From Tabrizicola flagellatus (GTDB taxonomy: Bacteria > Pseudomonadota > Alphaproteobacteria > Rhodobacterales > Rhodobacteraceae): 64,000 nucleotides of DNA. The stretch lies in contig NZ_VMDU01000001.1 in the NCBI RefSeq assembly GCF_008271465.1, forward strand, positions 1 through 64,000, in the 5' to 3' direction. Positions 24,796-33,715 of this stretch are shown here, piece after piece. A program made the translations under genes and the position numbers. Within the stretch, counting starts at the first letter, position 1, and the number at the start of each line of letters is the position of its first letter. Below the pieces are notes generated by a model. That model saw only the letters and a list, made by a program, of their open reading frames with translations, ran no database searches and was not told the origin of the DNA.

Positions 24796-25998
24796 ATGAC
24801 CCTTGCCGCCGGCCGCCCCTACCTGGCCATCCCCGGACCCTCGGTGATCCCCGACCGCGTGCTGCGCGCCATGCACCGCGGTTCGCCCAACATCTACGAA
24901 GGCCCGCTGATCGACATGGTTGCGGGGCTCATGCCCGACCTGCGCCAGCTGGCCGGGACCACGGGCCATGTGGCGATCTACATCGGCAATGGCCATGCGG
25001 GGTGGGAGGCGGCCAATGCCAACCTCTTCTCGCGCGGGGAAAAGGCGCTTGTGCTGGCCACGGGGCAGTTCGGGCTGAGCTGGGCCAATTCCGCCCGCTC
25101 CATGGGGGTGGAGGTCGAGGTGCTGGACTTCGGCAAATCCTCTCCTGTGGACATGGGGCGCGTCGAGGCGGCGCTGCGGGCCGATGCGCGGCACGAGATC
25201 AAGGCCGTGCTGACGACCCATGTCGATACCGCGAGTTCGATCAAGACCGACATCGCCGCGCTGCGGGCCGCGATGGATGCGGCGGGCCATCCGGCGCTGC
25301 TGGCGGTGGACTGCATCGCGAGCCTCGGCTGCGACGAATTCCGCATGGACGACTGGGGCGCCGATGTCATGGTCTCGGCCTGCCAGAAGGGGCTGATGAC
25401 GCCGCCAGGCCTCGCCTTCGTCTGGTTCTCTGAATCCGCCCGTCTGCGCTGCGGCAGGTCGGACCTTGCCACGCCCTACTGGGCCTGGGGTCCGCGCGCC
25501 GAACCCGAGGAGTTCTGGCAGTACTGGGACGGCACCGCGCCCACGAGCCACCTTTATGGCCTGCGCGAGGCCTTGGACATGATCCGCGAAGAGGGGCTGC
25601 CGCAGGTCTGGCACCGCCACCGCACGCTTGCCGGCGCGGTCTGGGCCGCCTTCGATGCCTGGGGCGCGGGCAACCCGGCCATCGCGCTGAATGTGGCGGA
25701 TCCGGCCCACCGCGGCTGTTCGGTCACGGCCGCAAGGTTCGGCGCGCCCCATGCCACCCGGCTGCGCGAATGGTGCGAGACGAAGGCTGGGGTGACGCTC
25801 GGGATCGGCCTCGGCATGGCGCCCTCGACCGACCCGGCCTATCACGGCTTCCTGCGCGTGGGTCACATGGGCCATGTCAACGCCCACATGACCCTTGGCG
25901 CTCTGGCGGTGATGGAGGCGGGACTCGTCGCGCTCGACATCCCGCACGGGCCGGGTGCGCTGAGTGCTGCGGCGCGGATGGTGGCCGAAGGGGCCTGA
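24796..25998 (+). CDS. Class V aminotransferase, alanine/serine--glyoxylate type
   Basis: A 400-residue PLP aminotransferase of the alanine/serine--glyoxylate group (IPGPSVIPDRVLRAM, the NGHAGWEAANANL phosphate-side loop, PLP lysine in SACQKGLMTPPG). Likely substrates are glyoxylate with serine, alanine or ureidoglycine. The specific donor is not visible from motifs. CAGGAG precedes the ATG. The gene is divergent from the ABC exporter and converges on denD with 17 bp between them. Confidence 0.86.
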   Translation: MTLAAGRPYLAIPGPSVIPDRVLRAMHRGSPNIYEGPLIDMVAGLMPDLRQLAGTTGHVAIYIGNGHAGWEAANANLFSRGEKALVLATGQFGLSWANSARSMGVEVEVLDFGKSSPVDMGRVEAALRADARHEIKAVLTTHVDTASSIKTDIAALRAAMDAAGHPALLAVDCIASLGCDEFRMDDWGADVMVSACQKGLMTPPGLAFVWFSESARLRCGRSDLATPYWAWGPRAEPEEFWQYWDGTAPTSHLYGLREALDMIREEGLPQVWHRHRTLAGAVWAAFDAWGAGNPAIALNVADPAHRGCSVTAARFGAPHATRLREWCETKAGVTLGIGLGMAPSTDPAYHGFLRVGHMGHVNAHMTLGALAVMEAGLVALDIPHGPGALSAAARMVAEGA

Positions 25999-26015
25999 GA
26001 CCCGCCACGCCGGGC

Positions 26016-26972
26016 CTAGGCTTGCGGGCGCGAGGGGTGGTCGTCCTCCAGATAGATGCGGATGATCTCGTCGAAGCTCTCTTCGGCCGTGAACCCCAGG
26101 TCGCGGGCGGTCCTGGCCTCGCAGGCCTCGGCCCAGGGTTCGACGATGGCCTGGATCACCGGGTCGGGCTCGTGCCGGATCAGGTCCACGGCCTCTTGCC
26201 CTGCGACGCGCCGCAGCGCCTCGATCATCTCGGCGATGCTGGCCGACAGGCCCGGCATCGACAGGGCCCGGCTGGGGCCAAGCAGCCCGGTATCCAGCCT
26301 CGCCGCCTGCAGGAAGAACCCGGTCGCGGCCCGGGGGCTGGCGAACCAGTGCCGCAGGCTGTCGCGCACCGGCAGCGTCGCGGGCTGGCCGTTCAGGGGT
26401 TCGCGCAGGATCGAGGAATAGAAGCCGGACGCCGCCCGGTTCGGCGCGCCGGGCCGGATGCAGATCGTCGGCAGGCGCAGCGCGACCCCGTCCACAAGTC
26501 CCCGGCGGGAATAGTCCGACAACAGAAGTTCGGTCATCGCCTTCTGAGTGCCGTAACTCGTGTGCGGGGTCAGGTGGAAATCGTCCGGGATGACCTTCGG
26601 GAAGGGCGCCCCGAACACCGCCAGCGACGAGGCGAAGACCAGCCGCGGGCAGTAATCGGGCAGGCCGGCAATCGCATCGAACAGCGCCCGCGAGGCGTCG
26701 AGGTTGACGGCATAGCCCTTGGCCAGGTCCGCCTCGGCCTCGCCCGAGACCACGGCGGCAAGGTGGAAGATCAGGTCCGGCCGGTCCCGCACCGCCTCGG
26801 CCGCCGCCCCCGGATCGGCCAGGTTCAGCACCTTCACCGTCGCACCCGTCACCGGCGCCGGGGCCACGACATCGGCGAGCGTGAGGCGCGTGAAGGGCAG
26901 GGCGCCGGCCGTGATGGCCGCGCCCAGCTTGCGGCCGAGCATCCCCGCCGCGCCGAGGATCAGGATATGCAT
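26016..26972 (-). CDS. NAD-dependent epimerase/dehydrogenase, D-erythronate dehydrogenase (DenD)-like
   Basis: A 318-residue extended SDR with the NAD loop GAAGMLGRKLG, the SSLAVFG region and catalytic YGTQK. The RLPTICIRPGAPNRAASGFY stretch is typical of the DenD group, which oxidises D-erythronate. No kinase or isomerase of the erythronate pathway is nearby, so the substrate remains open. Confidence 0.78.
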   Translation of the reverse strand: MHILILGAAGMLGRKLGAAITAGALPFTRLTLADVVAPAPVTGATVKVLNLADPGAAAEAVRDRPDLIFHLAAVVSGEAEADLAKGYAVNLDASRALFDAIAGLPDYCPRLVFASSLAVFGAPFPKVIPDDFHLTPHTSYGTQKAMTELLLSDYSRRGLVDGVALRLPTICIRPGAPNRAASGFYSSILREPLNGQPATLPVRDSLRHWFASPRAATGFFLQAARLDTGLLGPSRALSMPGLSASIAEMIEALRRVAGQEAVDLIRHEPDPVIQAIVEPWAEACEARTARDLGFTAEESFDEIIRIYLEDDHPSRPQA

Positions 26973-27025
26973 CGTCCCTCCCGTTTCCGGCAGGGGATCA
27001 CATCAGCCGCGCGATGCCAAGCGGA

Positions 27026-27412
27026 TCAGCCGCCGTTCTTCGCCAGCCAGTCCTGCATCCATTGGATCTCGGCTTCCTGCGCCGCGATGATGCCCTCGGC
27101 CAGCTTGCGGACCTCGGGATCCTTGCCGTGCTCCAGCACGATCTTCGCCATCTCGACCGCACCCTGATGGTGCGGGATCATGCCGCGGATGAAATCGACA
27201 TCGGCATTGCCGGTGTAGGCGATGGCCATGCCCTCGTGCATCCGGGCATTGGCCTCCATGAAGGCCATCGCGGCGGGGCCCATGTCGCCCGCCATCATGT
27301 CGCCTGACATCATGTGGCCCTCATGACCGGTCGAGGCCTCTTGCGCGAGCGCGGTCGCCGCAGCGGCGGCCGCTGCGATCATCAGGGCGAGGGTAACGGG
27401 TTTCAGCATCAT
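27026..27412 (-). CDS. DUF305 exported metal-binding-type protein
   Basis: A 128-residue protein with a signal peptide (to about residue 23, ATALAQ) and a DUF305 domain. The domain is ferritin-like, and it is rich in histidine and methionine: HEGHMMSGDMMAGDM, MHEGM and MIPHHQGAVEMA. Family members are common near copper-resistance genes, and these residues could bind metal. GAGGAG lies just before the paired ATGs. A copper-regulator-like dyad stands 38 bp upstream. Confidence 0.85.
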   Translation of the reverse strand: MMLKPVTLALMIAAAAAAATALAQEASTGHEGHMMSGDMMAGDMGPAAMAFMEANARMHEGMAIAYTGNADVDFIRGMIPHHQGAVEMAKIVLEHGKDPEVRKLAEGIIAAQEAEIQWMQDWLAKNGG

Positions 27413-27449
27413 CGGTCTCCTCGGATTCATTCTCCGCCGCTTTGTGCGA

Positions 27450-27467
27450 CCTTCCCGCATGGGAAGG
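27450..27467. promoter_or_regulatory. CueR-like dyad before the DUF305 gene
   Basis: CCTTCCC, four bases, GGGAAGG: a perfect 7-bp dyad. The CCTTCC...GGAAGG arms are those of CueR-type MerR operators, with a 6-base instead of a 7-base centre. It lies between the divergent DUF305 and PuuD-like genes. No CueR gene is in the window. The assignment is by resemblance. Confidence 0.4.
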
Positions 27468-27607
27468 AAACTCATTTCGGCGTGAAGCGCGATTGTCACC
27501 CTTCTGTGCACGGGCCGAGGCGACTTGTGCGCAGCGCACCTCTTTCCGCTGCCGCCGCCTCGGCGTATCATTTCTGCCAGTACGTAACCACGCAAGCGGT
27601 GCAAAGG

Positions 27608-28399
27608 GTGAAGCGTAAGGGGCAAAGGCCCGTCGTCGGGATCATCGGCAACAGCTACCTCATCAACGGCAGCTATCCGTCCCATTCCGCCGGCACGATG
27701 AACACCGCCGCGGTGTCCGAAGTGGCCGGCTGTCTGCCGCTGATCATCCCTTCGGACCCGCGCTATGTCTCGGTCGAGGAACTGCTCGACCTCTGCGACG
27801 GGTTCCTGCTGACCGGCGGCCGCCCCAATGTCCACCCCAGCGAATACGGCGAGGAAGAGACCCCCGCCCATGGCGCCTTCGACCGCTGCCGCGACGCAAT
27901 CACGCTGCCCCTGATCCGCGCCTGCGTCGAACGCGGCCAGCCCTTCCTCGGCATCTGCCGCGGCTTCCAGGAGGTGAACGTGGCACTCGGCGGCACGCTC
28001 CACCCCGAGATCCGCGAGCTTCCGGGCCGGATGAACCACCGCATGCCGCCCGATTGCGCGCTGGAGGACTGCTTTGCCCTGCGCCATGCCGTGACCTTTA
28101 CCGAAGGCGGGGTGTTCCACCGGCTGATGGGCGCGCGCGAGGTTATGACGAACTCGCTGCACGGCCAGGGCATCGCGCGGCCCGGCCCCCGCATCGTGAT
28201 CGACGGCTACGCCCCCGACGGCACGCCCGAGGCGATCTACGTCAAGGAGGCACCGGGCTTCACCCTCTCGGTCCAGTGGCACCCGGAATGGAACGCCGGC
28301 AACGACCCGGTCTCGCGGCCCCTGTTCCAGGCCTTCGGCCGCGCCGCCGTCGCCTGGGCGGAGGGCGAACGCCCCGCGGCGCTGACCCGCTCGGCTTGA
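27608..28399 (+). CDS. Class I glutamine amidotransferase-like hydrolase (PuuD type)
   Basis: A 263-residue gamma-glutamyl-gamma-aminobutyrate hydrolase family protein. The nucleophile cysteine is in GICRGFQEVNVALGG, and the His/Glu pair is in QWHPEWN. PuuD removes glutamate from gamma-glutamyl-GABA in putrescine breakdown; no other put genes are near, so the substrate is inferred. The GTG at 27608 is the best start in frame, but the ribosome site is poor. Confidence 0.82.
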   Translation: MKRKGQRPVVGIIGNSYLINGSYPSHSAGTMNTAAVSEVAGCLPLIIPSDPRYVSVEELLDLCDGFLLTGGRPNVHPSEYGEEETPAHGAFDRCRDAITLPLIRACVERGQPFLGICRGFQEVNVALGGTLHPEIRELPGRMNHRMPPDCALEDCFALRHAVTFTEGGVFHRLMGAREVMTNSLHGQGIARPGPRIVIDGYAPDGTPEAIYVKEAPGFTLSVQWHPEWNAGNDPVSRPLFQAFGRAAVAWAEGERPAALTRSA

Positions 28400-28464
28400 G
28401 CCAGATCAGGGCGCGCCCTTCCTTCCCTTGATATGCGGGGTGCATCCCGAAAGGAGGGCGCCCC

Positions 28465-29031
28465 ATGCAGATCCTGATCGCCTATGCCACGACCGACGGC
28501 CAGACCCGCAAGATCGCCCGCTTTGCCGCCGACCGGCTGGCGGGGCAGGGCCATGCGGTCGAACTCCTGAACCTCGAGGATGCCGAAGGGCTGGACCTCG
28601 CCCGCTTCGACGCCGCGATCCTTGCCGGCTCGCTCCATGCCGGGGGCTATCAGAAGGCGCTGACCCGCTTCGCCTCGGCCGAGAGGGTGAACCTGGCGCT
28701 GATGCCCACGCTGTTCTTCTCGGTCTCGCTGTCGGCCGCGGGGCAGGATGCCGAGGACTGGGCCGGCCTGCGCAAGTGCCTGGCCGACTTCGAGCTTGAA
28801 ACCGGCTGGACCCCCGGCCGGGTGGAGCATGTCGCCGGGGCCTTCCGCTTTTCCGAATACGATTTCTTCCGCGCCTGGGCGATGCGCCGCATCGCGGACA
28901 TGAAGGGCGAGACGGTGGAACCCGGCAAGGACAAGGAATATACCGACTGGGCGGCGCTGGGGACGACGCTGGACGCCTGGGTGGCGAACCTGACCCCCCG
29001 GCTCAGAGCGGGCGCAGCTTCAGCTTCGTGA
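28465..29031 (+). CDS. Flavodoxin-domain protein, HemG-like protoporphyrinogen oxidase
   Basis: A 188-residue flavodoxin-fold protein that matches the HemG pattern along its length: YATTDGQTRKIARF (FMN phosphate loop), VAGAFRFSEYDFFRAW, and the C-terminal EYTDWAAL. HemG oxidises protoporphyrinogen IX with menaquinone or ubiquinone. Many alphaproteobacteria use HemJ for this step, so a HemG-type protein here may have another flavin role. Its last 29 bases overlap the convergent CorC-like gene. Confidence 0.75.
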   Translation: MQILIAYATTDGQTRKIARFAADRLAGQGHAVELLNLEDAEGLDLARFDAAILAGSLHAGGYQKALTRFASAERVNLALMPTLFFSVSLSAAGQDAEDWAGLRKCLADFELETGWTPGRVEHVAGAFRFSEYDFFRAWAMRRIADMKGETVEPGKDKEYTDWAALGTTLDAWVANLTPRLRAGAASAS

Positions 29032-30307
29032 TCCGGTTCTCGCGCCGCTGCACCACGGTGAAGCGGAAGCCGTGGAAGCTGAACACCTGGCCCTCGCTCG
29101 GAATCATCTGCGCCTCGTGGATCACGAGGCCCGCCACCGTGTTCGCCTCGTCGTCCGGCAGGCGCCAGTCCATCGCCCGGTTCAGGTCGCGGATCGTCAT
29201 CGCGCCATCGACGAGATAGGCGCCGTCCTCGGTCTCGGTCAGGCCCGAATCCTTCTTCACCACGTCGAACTCGTCGGTGATGTCGCCGACGATCTCCTCC
29301 AGGATGTCCTCCAGCGTGATCAGCCCCTGCAACGCGCCGTATTCGTCCACCACCAGCGCGAAATGCGTCCGCCGGGCCAGGAACTCGCGCATCTGTTCGT
29401 CCAGCGTGGTGGTGTCGGGGATGAAATAGGGTTTCATCGCCACCTTCTCGATCTTAAGCGCCTCGATCCCCTCGACCGACCCGTCCTCGCCGCGGACCAG
29501 CCGGTCCACCTCGCGCAGAAGGTCCTTGGCATGGATCACGCCCAGGATGTTGTCGTCGCTGTCGCGGAAGATTGGCAGCCTGGTGTGGGGCGAGGCAAGC
29601 ACCCGGGTGATGATCTCGCCCGGCGGCAGGTCGGCGTCGATCATCTCGATCTGGCGGCGGTGCCGCATGATCTCGTCCACCGTGCGGTGGCCAAGGTCGA
29701 GCGCGCCCAACAGGCGGTCGCGGTCCTCCTTCTCCACCGCGCCCTCGGAGTGTCCCAGCGCGATGGCCCCGGCGATCTCTTCGCGCAGGGCCAGCATGGC
29801 GCTGCCTTCCTCGGATTTCAGCCCGAACAGCCGCAGGATGCCGCGCACCAGCGCCCGGACCACGGCGACGACGGGCGAAAAGACCACGATCACGAGGCCG
29901 ATCACCGGGGCGACGCGGGTCGCGACCGGCTCGGGGAAGGTGATCGCCACTGTCTTGGGCATCACCTCGCCGAAGATCAGCACCAGCGCCGTCATTCCCA
30001 GCGTCGCCAGCGCCACGCCGCTGTCGCCGAACAGCCGCGTCAGAAGCGCAGTCGCCAGCGAGGCCGACAGGATGTTGACGATGTTGTTGCCCAGAAGCAG
30101 CGCGCCGATCATCCGCTCGCGGTCCTCGGTGACCACCATCGCGGCCTTCGCCCCGCGCGATCCCTTGTCGGCCTGCGCCTTCAGCTTGGCCCGCGAGGCC
30201 GCAGTCAGCGCGGTTTCGGAACCGGAGAAGAAGGCGGACAGGACCAAGAGCCCCAGAATGGCGGCGGTGGTCAGCCAGAAGGCGGTGTCAAGCGAGGCGT
30301 CGGGCAT
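29003..30307 (-). CDS. CNNM/CorC-HlyC family membrane transporter with CBS domains
   Basis: A 434-residue protein in three parts. The DUF21/CNNM membrane domain spans about 10-190 and includes SAFFSGSETALTAAS. A CBS pair spans about 210-335 (TRLPIFRDSDDNILGV; THFALVVDEYGALQG). The CorC-HlyC C-terminal domain follows. Relatives take part in Mg or Co efflux; the old name haemolysin is misleading. Confidence 0.88.
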   Translation of the reverse strand: MPDASLDTAFWLTTAAILGLLVLSAFFSGSETALTAASRAKLKAQADKGSRGAKAAMVVTEDRERMIGALLLGNNIVNILSASLATALLTRLFGDSGVALATLGMTALVLIFGEVMPKTVAITFPEPVATRVAPVIGLVIVVFSPVVAVVRALVRGILRLFGLKSEEGSAMLALREEIAGAIALGHSEGAVEKEDRDRLLGALDLGHRTVDEIMRHRRQIEMIDADLPPGEIITRVLASPHTRLPIFRDSDDNILGVIHAKDLLREVDRLVRGEDGSVEGIEALKIEKVAMKPYFIPDTTTLDEQMREFLARRTHFALVVDEYGALQGLITLEDILEEIVGDITDEFDVVKKDSGLTETEDGAYLVDGAMTIRDLNRAMDWRLPDDEANTVAGLVIHEAQMIPSEGQVFSFHGFRFTVVQRRENRITKLKLRPL

Positions 30308-30323
30308 GGGGTCCTTCGGTCGG

Positions 30324-31268
30324 TCAGTCTCGGGTCTTGCGTGCCAGGGGGTGGCGGGTCAGGACAAGGTCCTTCAGATGGTCGTCCAGCACATGGGTGT
30401 AGATCTCGGTCGTGGCCACATCGGCGTGGCCCAGGAGGGTCTGGATCACCCGCAGGTCGGCGCCGTTGGCCAGAAGATGCGTTGCGAAGGCATGGCGCAG
30501 CACATGCGGCGTGACGCGGGCCGGCGAAATCCCGGCCAGCACCGCGACATCCTTCACCAGCGCGTGGAAGTACTGCCGCGTCAGATGCCCCTCGCGCCCT
30601 TCGCCGGGAAAGAGAAAGCGCGACGGCGCGCGCCCTTGCTGTCGCGCGGCCTCCTCGGCCCTGTCGCGGTGGGCGAGCCAGGACGCCAGCGCCGCGCGGG
30701 CAGGGGTGGACAGGGGCACCATCCGCTCCTTGTCACCCTTGCCGCGCACCAGGATCATCCGGGGGTCGCCGCGCACCGCCGCCACCGGCAGGCCGACCAG
30801 TTCGCTAACGCGCAGGCCGGTGGCATAGAGCAACTCGAACAGCGCCGTGTCGCGCAGCCGGTCGGCTTCCGTCCGGCCCCGGGTCCGGGCGGCCTCCATC
30901 AGCCGCGCGACCTCGGCCTCGCTCAGGGTCTTTGGCAGGCCCTGCGCCTTGCCGGGGCCGGTCAGCCGCAGCGCGGGATTGTCGGCGCGCCAGCCTTCCT
31001 CGAAGGCAAAGCGGTAAAGCTGGCGGATCGAGGACAGCCGCCGCGCGCGGGTGGCCTGCGACAGGCCCTCGGCGTCGCAGCGCACGAGGTAGTCCTCGAC
31101 CGCCGCGCGGTCGGCCCCGGCCAGGTCCGACCCGCGCCGGTTCAGCCAGTCGGCGAAATCCACCAGGTCCCGGCCGTAGGCCAGCTGCGTGTTTCGCGCC
31201 GCCCCGAGGTCGGCGGCCCTTGCGTCCAGGAAGGTCGAGATCCACCGGCTCGACTCGGGGTCGGGCAT
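30324..31268 (-). CDS. xerD: Tyrosine recombinase XerD
   Basis: A 314-residue site-specific recombinase with an N-terminal SAM-like core-binding domain and a C-terminal catalytic domain. It has R in TGLRVSEL, the H-x-x-R of HVLRHAFATH, H in LLGHADVATT, and the nucleophile Y in EIYTHV. With XerC it resolves chromosome dimers at dif. No integrase context (att, phage genes) is seen; the conserved position near aroK/aroB supports XerD. Confidence 0.9.
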   Translation of the reverse strand: MPDPESSRWISTFLDARAADLGAARNTQLAYGRDLVDFADWLNRRGSDLAGADRAAVEDYLVRCDAEGLSQATRARRLSSIRQLYRFAFEEGWRADNPALRLTGPGKAQGLPKTLSEAEVARLMEAARTRGRTEADRLRDTALFELLYATGLRVSELVGLPVAAVRGDPRMILVRGKGDKERMVPLSTPARAALASWLAHRDRAEEAARQQGRAPSRFLFPGEGREGHLTRQYFHALVKDVAVLAGISPARVTPHVLRHAFATHLLANGADLRVIQTLLGHADVATTEIYTHVLDDHLKDLVLTRHPLARKTRD

Positions 31269-31274
31269 GGCCGC

Positions 31275-32843
31275 CTAGCCCCTGCGTTCCAGGATCATCA
31301 GCTCCAGCGCCGTGCGCCGGGCCACGGCCTCCAGTCCCGCGAGCCGCAGGATCGACAGGCCTTCTGTCACACCGCGCAGGTCGCCCTTGACGCCGCGCCC
31401 GATGCTGTCGATGGCGACCAGGACCGCCTCGCCGGTGCGGTTCTCGTCCAGCAGCCGTTGTCCCTCGGTCGAAGGGGCAGGGGCGCGGAAGGCGGCCGAG
31501 ATCGCCCGCCCCATGCTGTCGGGCGGCAGCGCCTCGGCCCCGCGGCCAAGCGCGATCGCGGTCAGGAAGGACTCTTCCGGCGTGGCCGGGCTGGCCTGCC
31601 GCGCCCAGGTCTCGGACTGCGGCGACAGAAGGCCGACCCGGAAGGCGATGGCCGCTGCCTCTCCGGCCAGTGGCAGGTCCAGCAGCGCCTTGGCGTAAAG
31701 CGTGGCAAAGGGCACCTCCAGCTCGACCTCCTGCATCCTGGCCCAGACAGCGGGAAGCGTGGCCGCGACGCGCTCGGCGCTGCCCGAGGCGATGGCGGCA
31801 TCGAAGGCCTGGAAGGCCGCCGCCCGGTCCCAGACCCCGCCGGATGCGGCCGGGGTGCTTTCGGTGTAGAGCCCGAGGATGACGTTCGGAGGGATGGTTC
31901 CGGCGCGGGTCAGCCGCTCGGCCGCCTCGATCCGGGCCTTCCAGCCCGACCGTGGCCCCAATTCGGCATAGGAGAAGGCGATCGGCAGGCCGTCTGTCGG
32001 CAGGGGCTCGCCGATCGCGGCATAGATCATCCAGTCGAGCGGCGTGACCGGGTTCGGCGCCGGCGGCACCGGCTCGCCCTCGTAGAGGTCGGGGTCGAGG
32101 AAGCGTGACAACAGCGCCTCCTGGTCGGCGCTGATCTGGCCCAGGGCGCTGGCGGTGCGGATGGTAAGCGCGGCGGTGTCCCAGTCGCCCGACCGGGCCA
32201 GGCAGAAGATGCGCGCCGGCAGGGTCGGCGCCAGGTGCGGCTCGCCGGCCATGCTCGCGCAGGCGCGGTCCTCGGCCCCGGTGAGCAACGCCACATCGAA
32301 GGCCCTGCGGAACAGCTCGGGCGTCGTGACCCCCGCCGCCTCGATCAGCGCCGCCGCCTGCTCCAGCGCCCCCAGCGCCAGAAGCTTGTCGATCCGCACC
32401 AGAAGCAGCTCGCCCCGCCCCCCGGCATCGACCGGCGGCGCCAGTTCGGCCAGAAGGATCGTCAGGAACAGTTGCCGCAGTGCCGGCAGCGCCTCGTCGG
32501 GATGGTTGACCAGGCTTTCGGCGATCTCGCGCGTCAGCCCCGCGCCCCAGAGGTCGTGCGGCAGGCTCGAGACCGCCGGCGCGATCAGCCCCACCCCGTC
32601 GGGCGCCGGTCCGTCCAGCGAAGAGGTCGTCACCGTGGCGGGAAGCGCGCTGCCGGCCTCGGCCACGGGCGGCTCGTCCGGCCTGACGGGTCCTGCCTCG
32701 GGCATGGCCGCGGCCGGGGTCGCCACCGATTGCGACAGCCAGTCGATCGCCGAGAGCGGCCCGCCGGTGGTGCCGGCCTCCTGCGCCGGGGCCGGCTGCA
32801 GCGACAGGATCAGGAAAAGGACACCGGCACTACCCGTCCGCAT
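31275..32843 (-). CDS. Exported hypothetical protein, helical repeat type
   Basis: A 522-residue protein with a signal peptide (about 1-20, ending APAQ), a low-complexity proline/alanine stretch, then a long alpha-helical body with alanine-leucine-rich repeats that look like TPR/solenoid helices. No catalytic motif is seen. It lies 6 bp before xerD in transcription order, and its first 14 bases overlap the small membrane protein gene upstream, so the three genes probably form one operon. Confidence 0.7.
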   Translation of the reverse strand: MRTGSAGVLFLILSLQPAPAQEAGTTGGPLSAIDWLSQSVATPAAAMPEAGPVRPDEPPVAEAGSALPATVTTSSLDGPAPDGVGLIAPAVSSLPHDLWGAGLTREIAESLVNHPDEALPALRQLFLTILLAELAPPVDAGGRGELLLVRIDKLLALGALEQAAALIEAAGVTTPELFRRAFDVALLTGAEDRACASMAGEPHLAPTLPARIFCLARSGDWDTAALTIRTASALGQISADQEALLSRFLDPDLYEGEPVPPAPNPVTPLDWMIYAAIGEPLPTDGLPIAFSYAELGPRSGWKARIEAAERLTRAGTIPPNVILGLYTESTPAASGGVWDRAAAFQAFDAAIASGSAERVAATLPAVWARMQEVELEVPFATLYAKALLDLPLAGEAAAIAFRVGLLSPQSETWARQASPATPEESFLTAIALGRGAEALPPDSMGRAISAAFRAPAPSTEGQRLLDENRTGEAVLVAIDSIGRGVKGDLRGVTEGLSILRLAGLEAVARRTALELMILERRG

Positions 32844-32967
32844 TCAACACCACTGGCTTCTTGACCTCGCCCTGCACCGGGGTCAGGTCGCCCAGATAGG
32901 CATAGACGGTCAGCCCGAGGAAGCCAAGAATCACCAGCAACAGAACCGCCTTGATGATCCGACCCAT
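32830..32967 (-). CDS. Small membrane protein, 45 residues
   Basis: A short gene that is easily missed. AGGAAGGG lies about 8 bases before the ATG at 32967. The product begins MGRIIKAVLLLVILGFLGLT, a single membrane helix, followed by YAYLGDLTPVQGEVKKPVVL. Its end overlaps the start of the downstream exported protein by 14 bases, which suggests translational coupling. Function unknown. Confidence 0.75.
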   Translation of the reverse strand: MGRIIKAVLLLVILGFLGLTVYAYLGDLTPVQGEVKKPVVLNADG

Positions 32968-33169
32968 GTGATAGCCCTTCCTCGACTTCTGCCATGGGCT
33001 TCATCCCATGGGCGCTTGTTGCCGCGCCGGTCCGCCCCTCGGGGCGCCCGTCGCAGGTATCCGTGCGAATGTATATAGCATTCGGCAAGAGTTCACGCCA
33101 TTGAGGGGGAAAGATTTCCCGTCGGCAAGTCCTTGCCCGGGAACGGCGGGTCGGCGGGAACCGGGGGAC

Positions 33170-33715
33170 ATGGCGGGGCTGGCGAAGACGGTGGTGCTGG
33201 TGGGAATGATGGGCGCGGGCAAGACGGCCGTGGGCACCGCGCTCGCCCGTCAGCTTGGGGTGGAGTTCCGCGACAGCGACGAAGAGATCGTCCGCGCCGC
33301 CAACCGCTCCATCGCCGAGATCTTCGAGCGCGACGGCGAGCCCTTCTTCCGCGCCCGCGAGACCGAGGTCATCGCCCGCCTCCTGCGCGGCACGCCCTGC
33401 ATCCTGTCCACCGGCGGCGGCGCCTTCCTGTCCGAGGCGAACCGCAAGCTGATTCACGATGTGGGGGTCTCGGTCTGGCTGAAGGCCGATCTCGACCTTC
33501 TCTGGCAGCGCGTGCGGCACAAGACGACGCGGCCCTTGCTGCGCACGCCCAACCCGCGCGAGACGCTGCGCGCGCTTTACGAGGCGCGCCAGCCGTTCTA
33601 TGCGCTGGCCGACATCGTGGTGGAAAGCCAGCCGGACCAATCCGTCGAGAACATGGCCCGGCGCGTGCGCGAGGCGCTGAAATCACGGCCGGACGTGCTG
33701 GAGGACGCAAGGTGA
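33170..33715 (+). CDS. aroK: Shikimate kinase
   Basis: A 181-residue P-loop kinase that phosphorylates shikimate in aromatic amino acid synthesis. Walker A is GMMGAGKTAVG, the substrate loop is DSDEEIV, GGGAFL follows, and the lid has RPLL. The ATG at 33170 follows CCGGGGGA; the frame upstream lacks family resemblance. The stop overlaps the aroB GTG by 4 bases. Confidence 0.93.
   Translation: MAGLAKTVVLVGMMGAGKTAVGTALARQLGVEFRDSDEEIVRAANRSIAEIFERDGEPFFRARETEVIARLLRGTPCILSTGGGAFLSEANRKLIHDVGVSVWLKADLDLLWQRVRHKTTRPLLRTPNPRETLRALYEARQPFYALADIVVESQPDQSVENMARRVREALKSRPDVLEDAR

Noticed and set aside
30324-31268. Integrase of a mobile island
   Set aside because: Full XerD pattern, conserved housekeeping neighbours, no attachment repeats or phage genes.
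29526-32108. 860-residue plus-strand frame opposite the CorC-like, xerD and exported protein genes
   Set aside because: It spans three genes with their own starts and stops; shadow of GC-rich coding.
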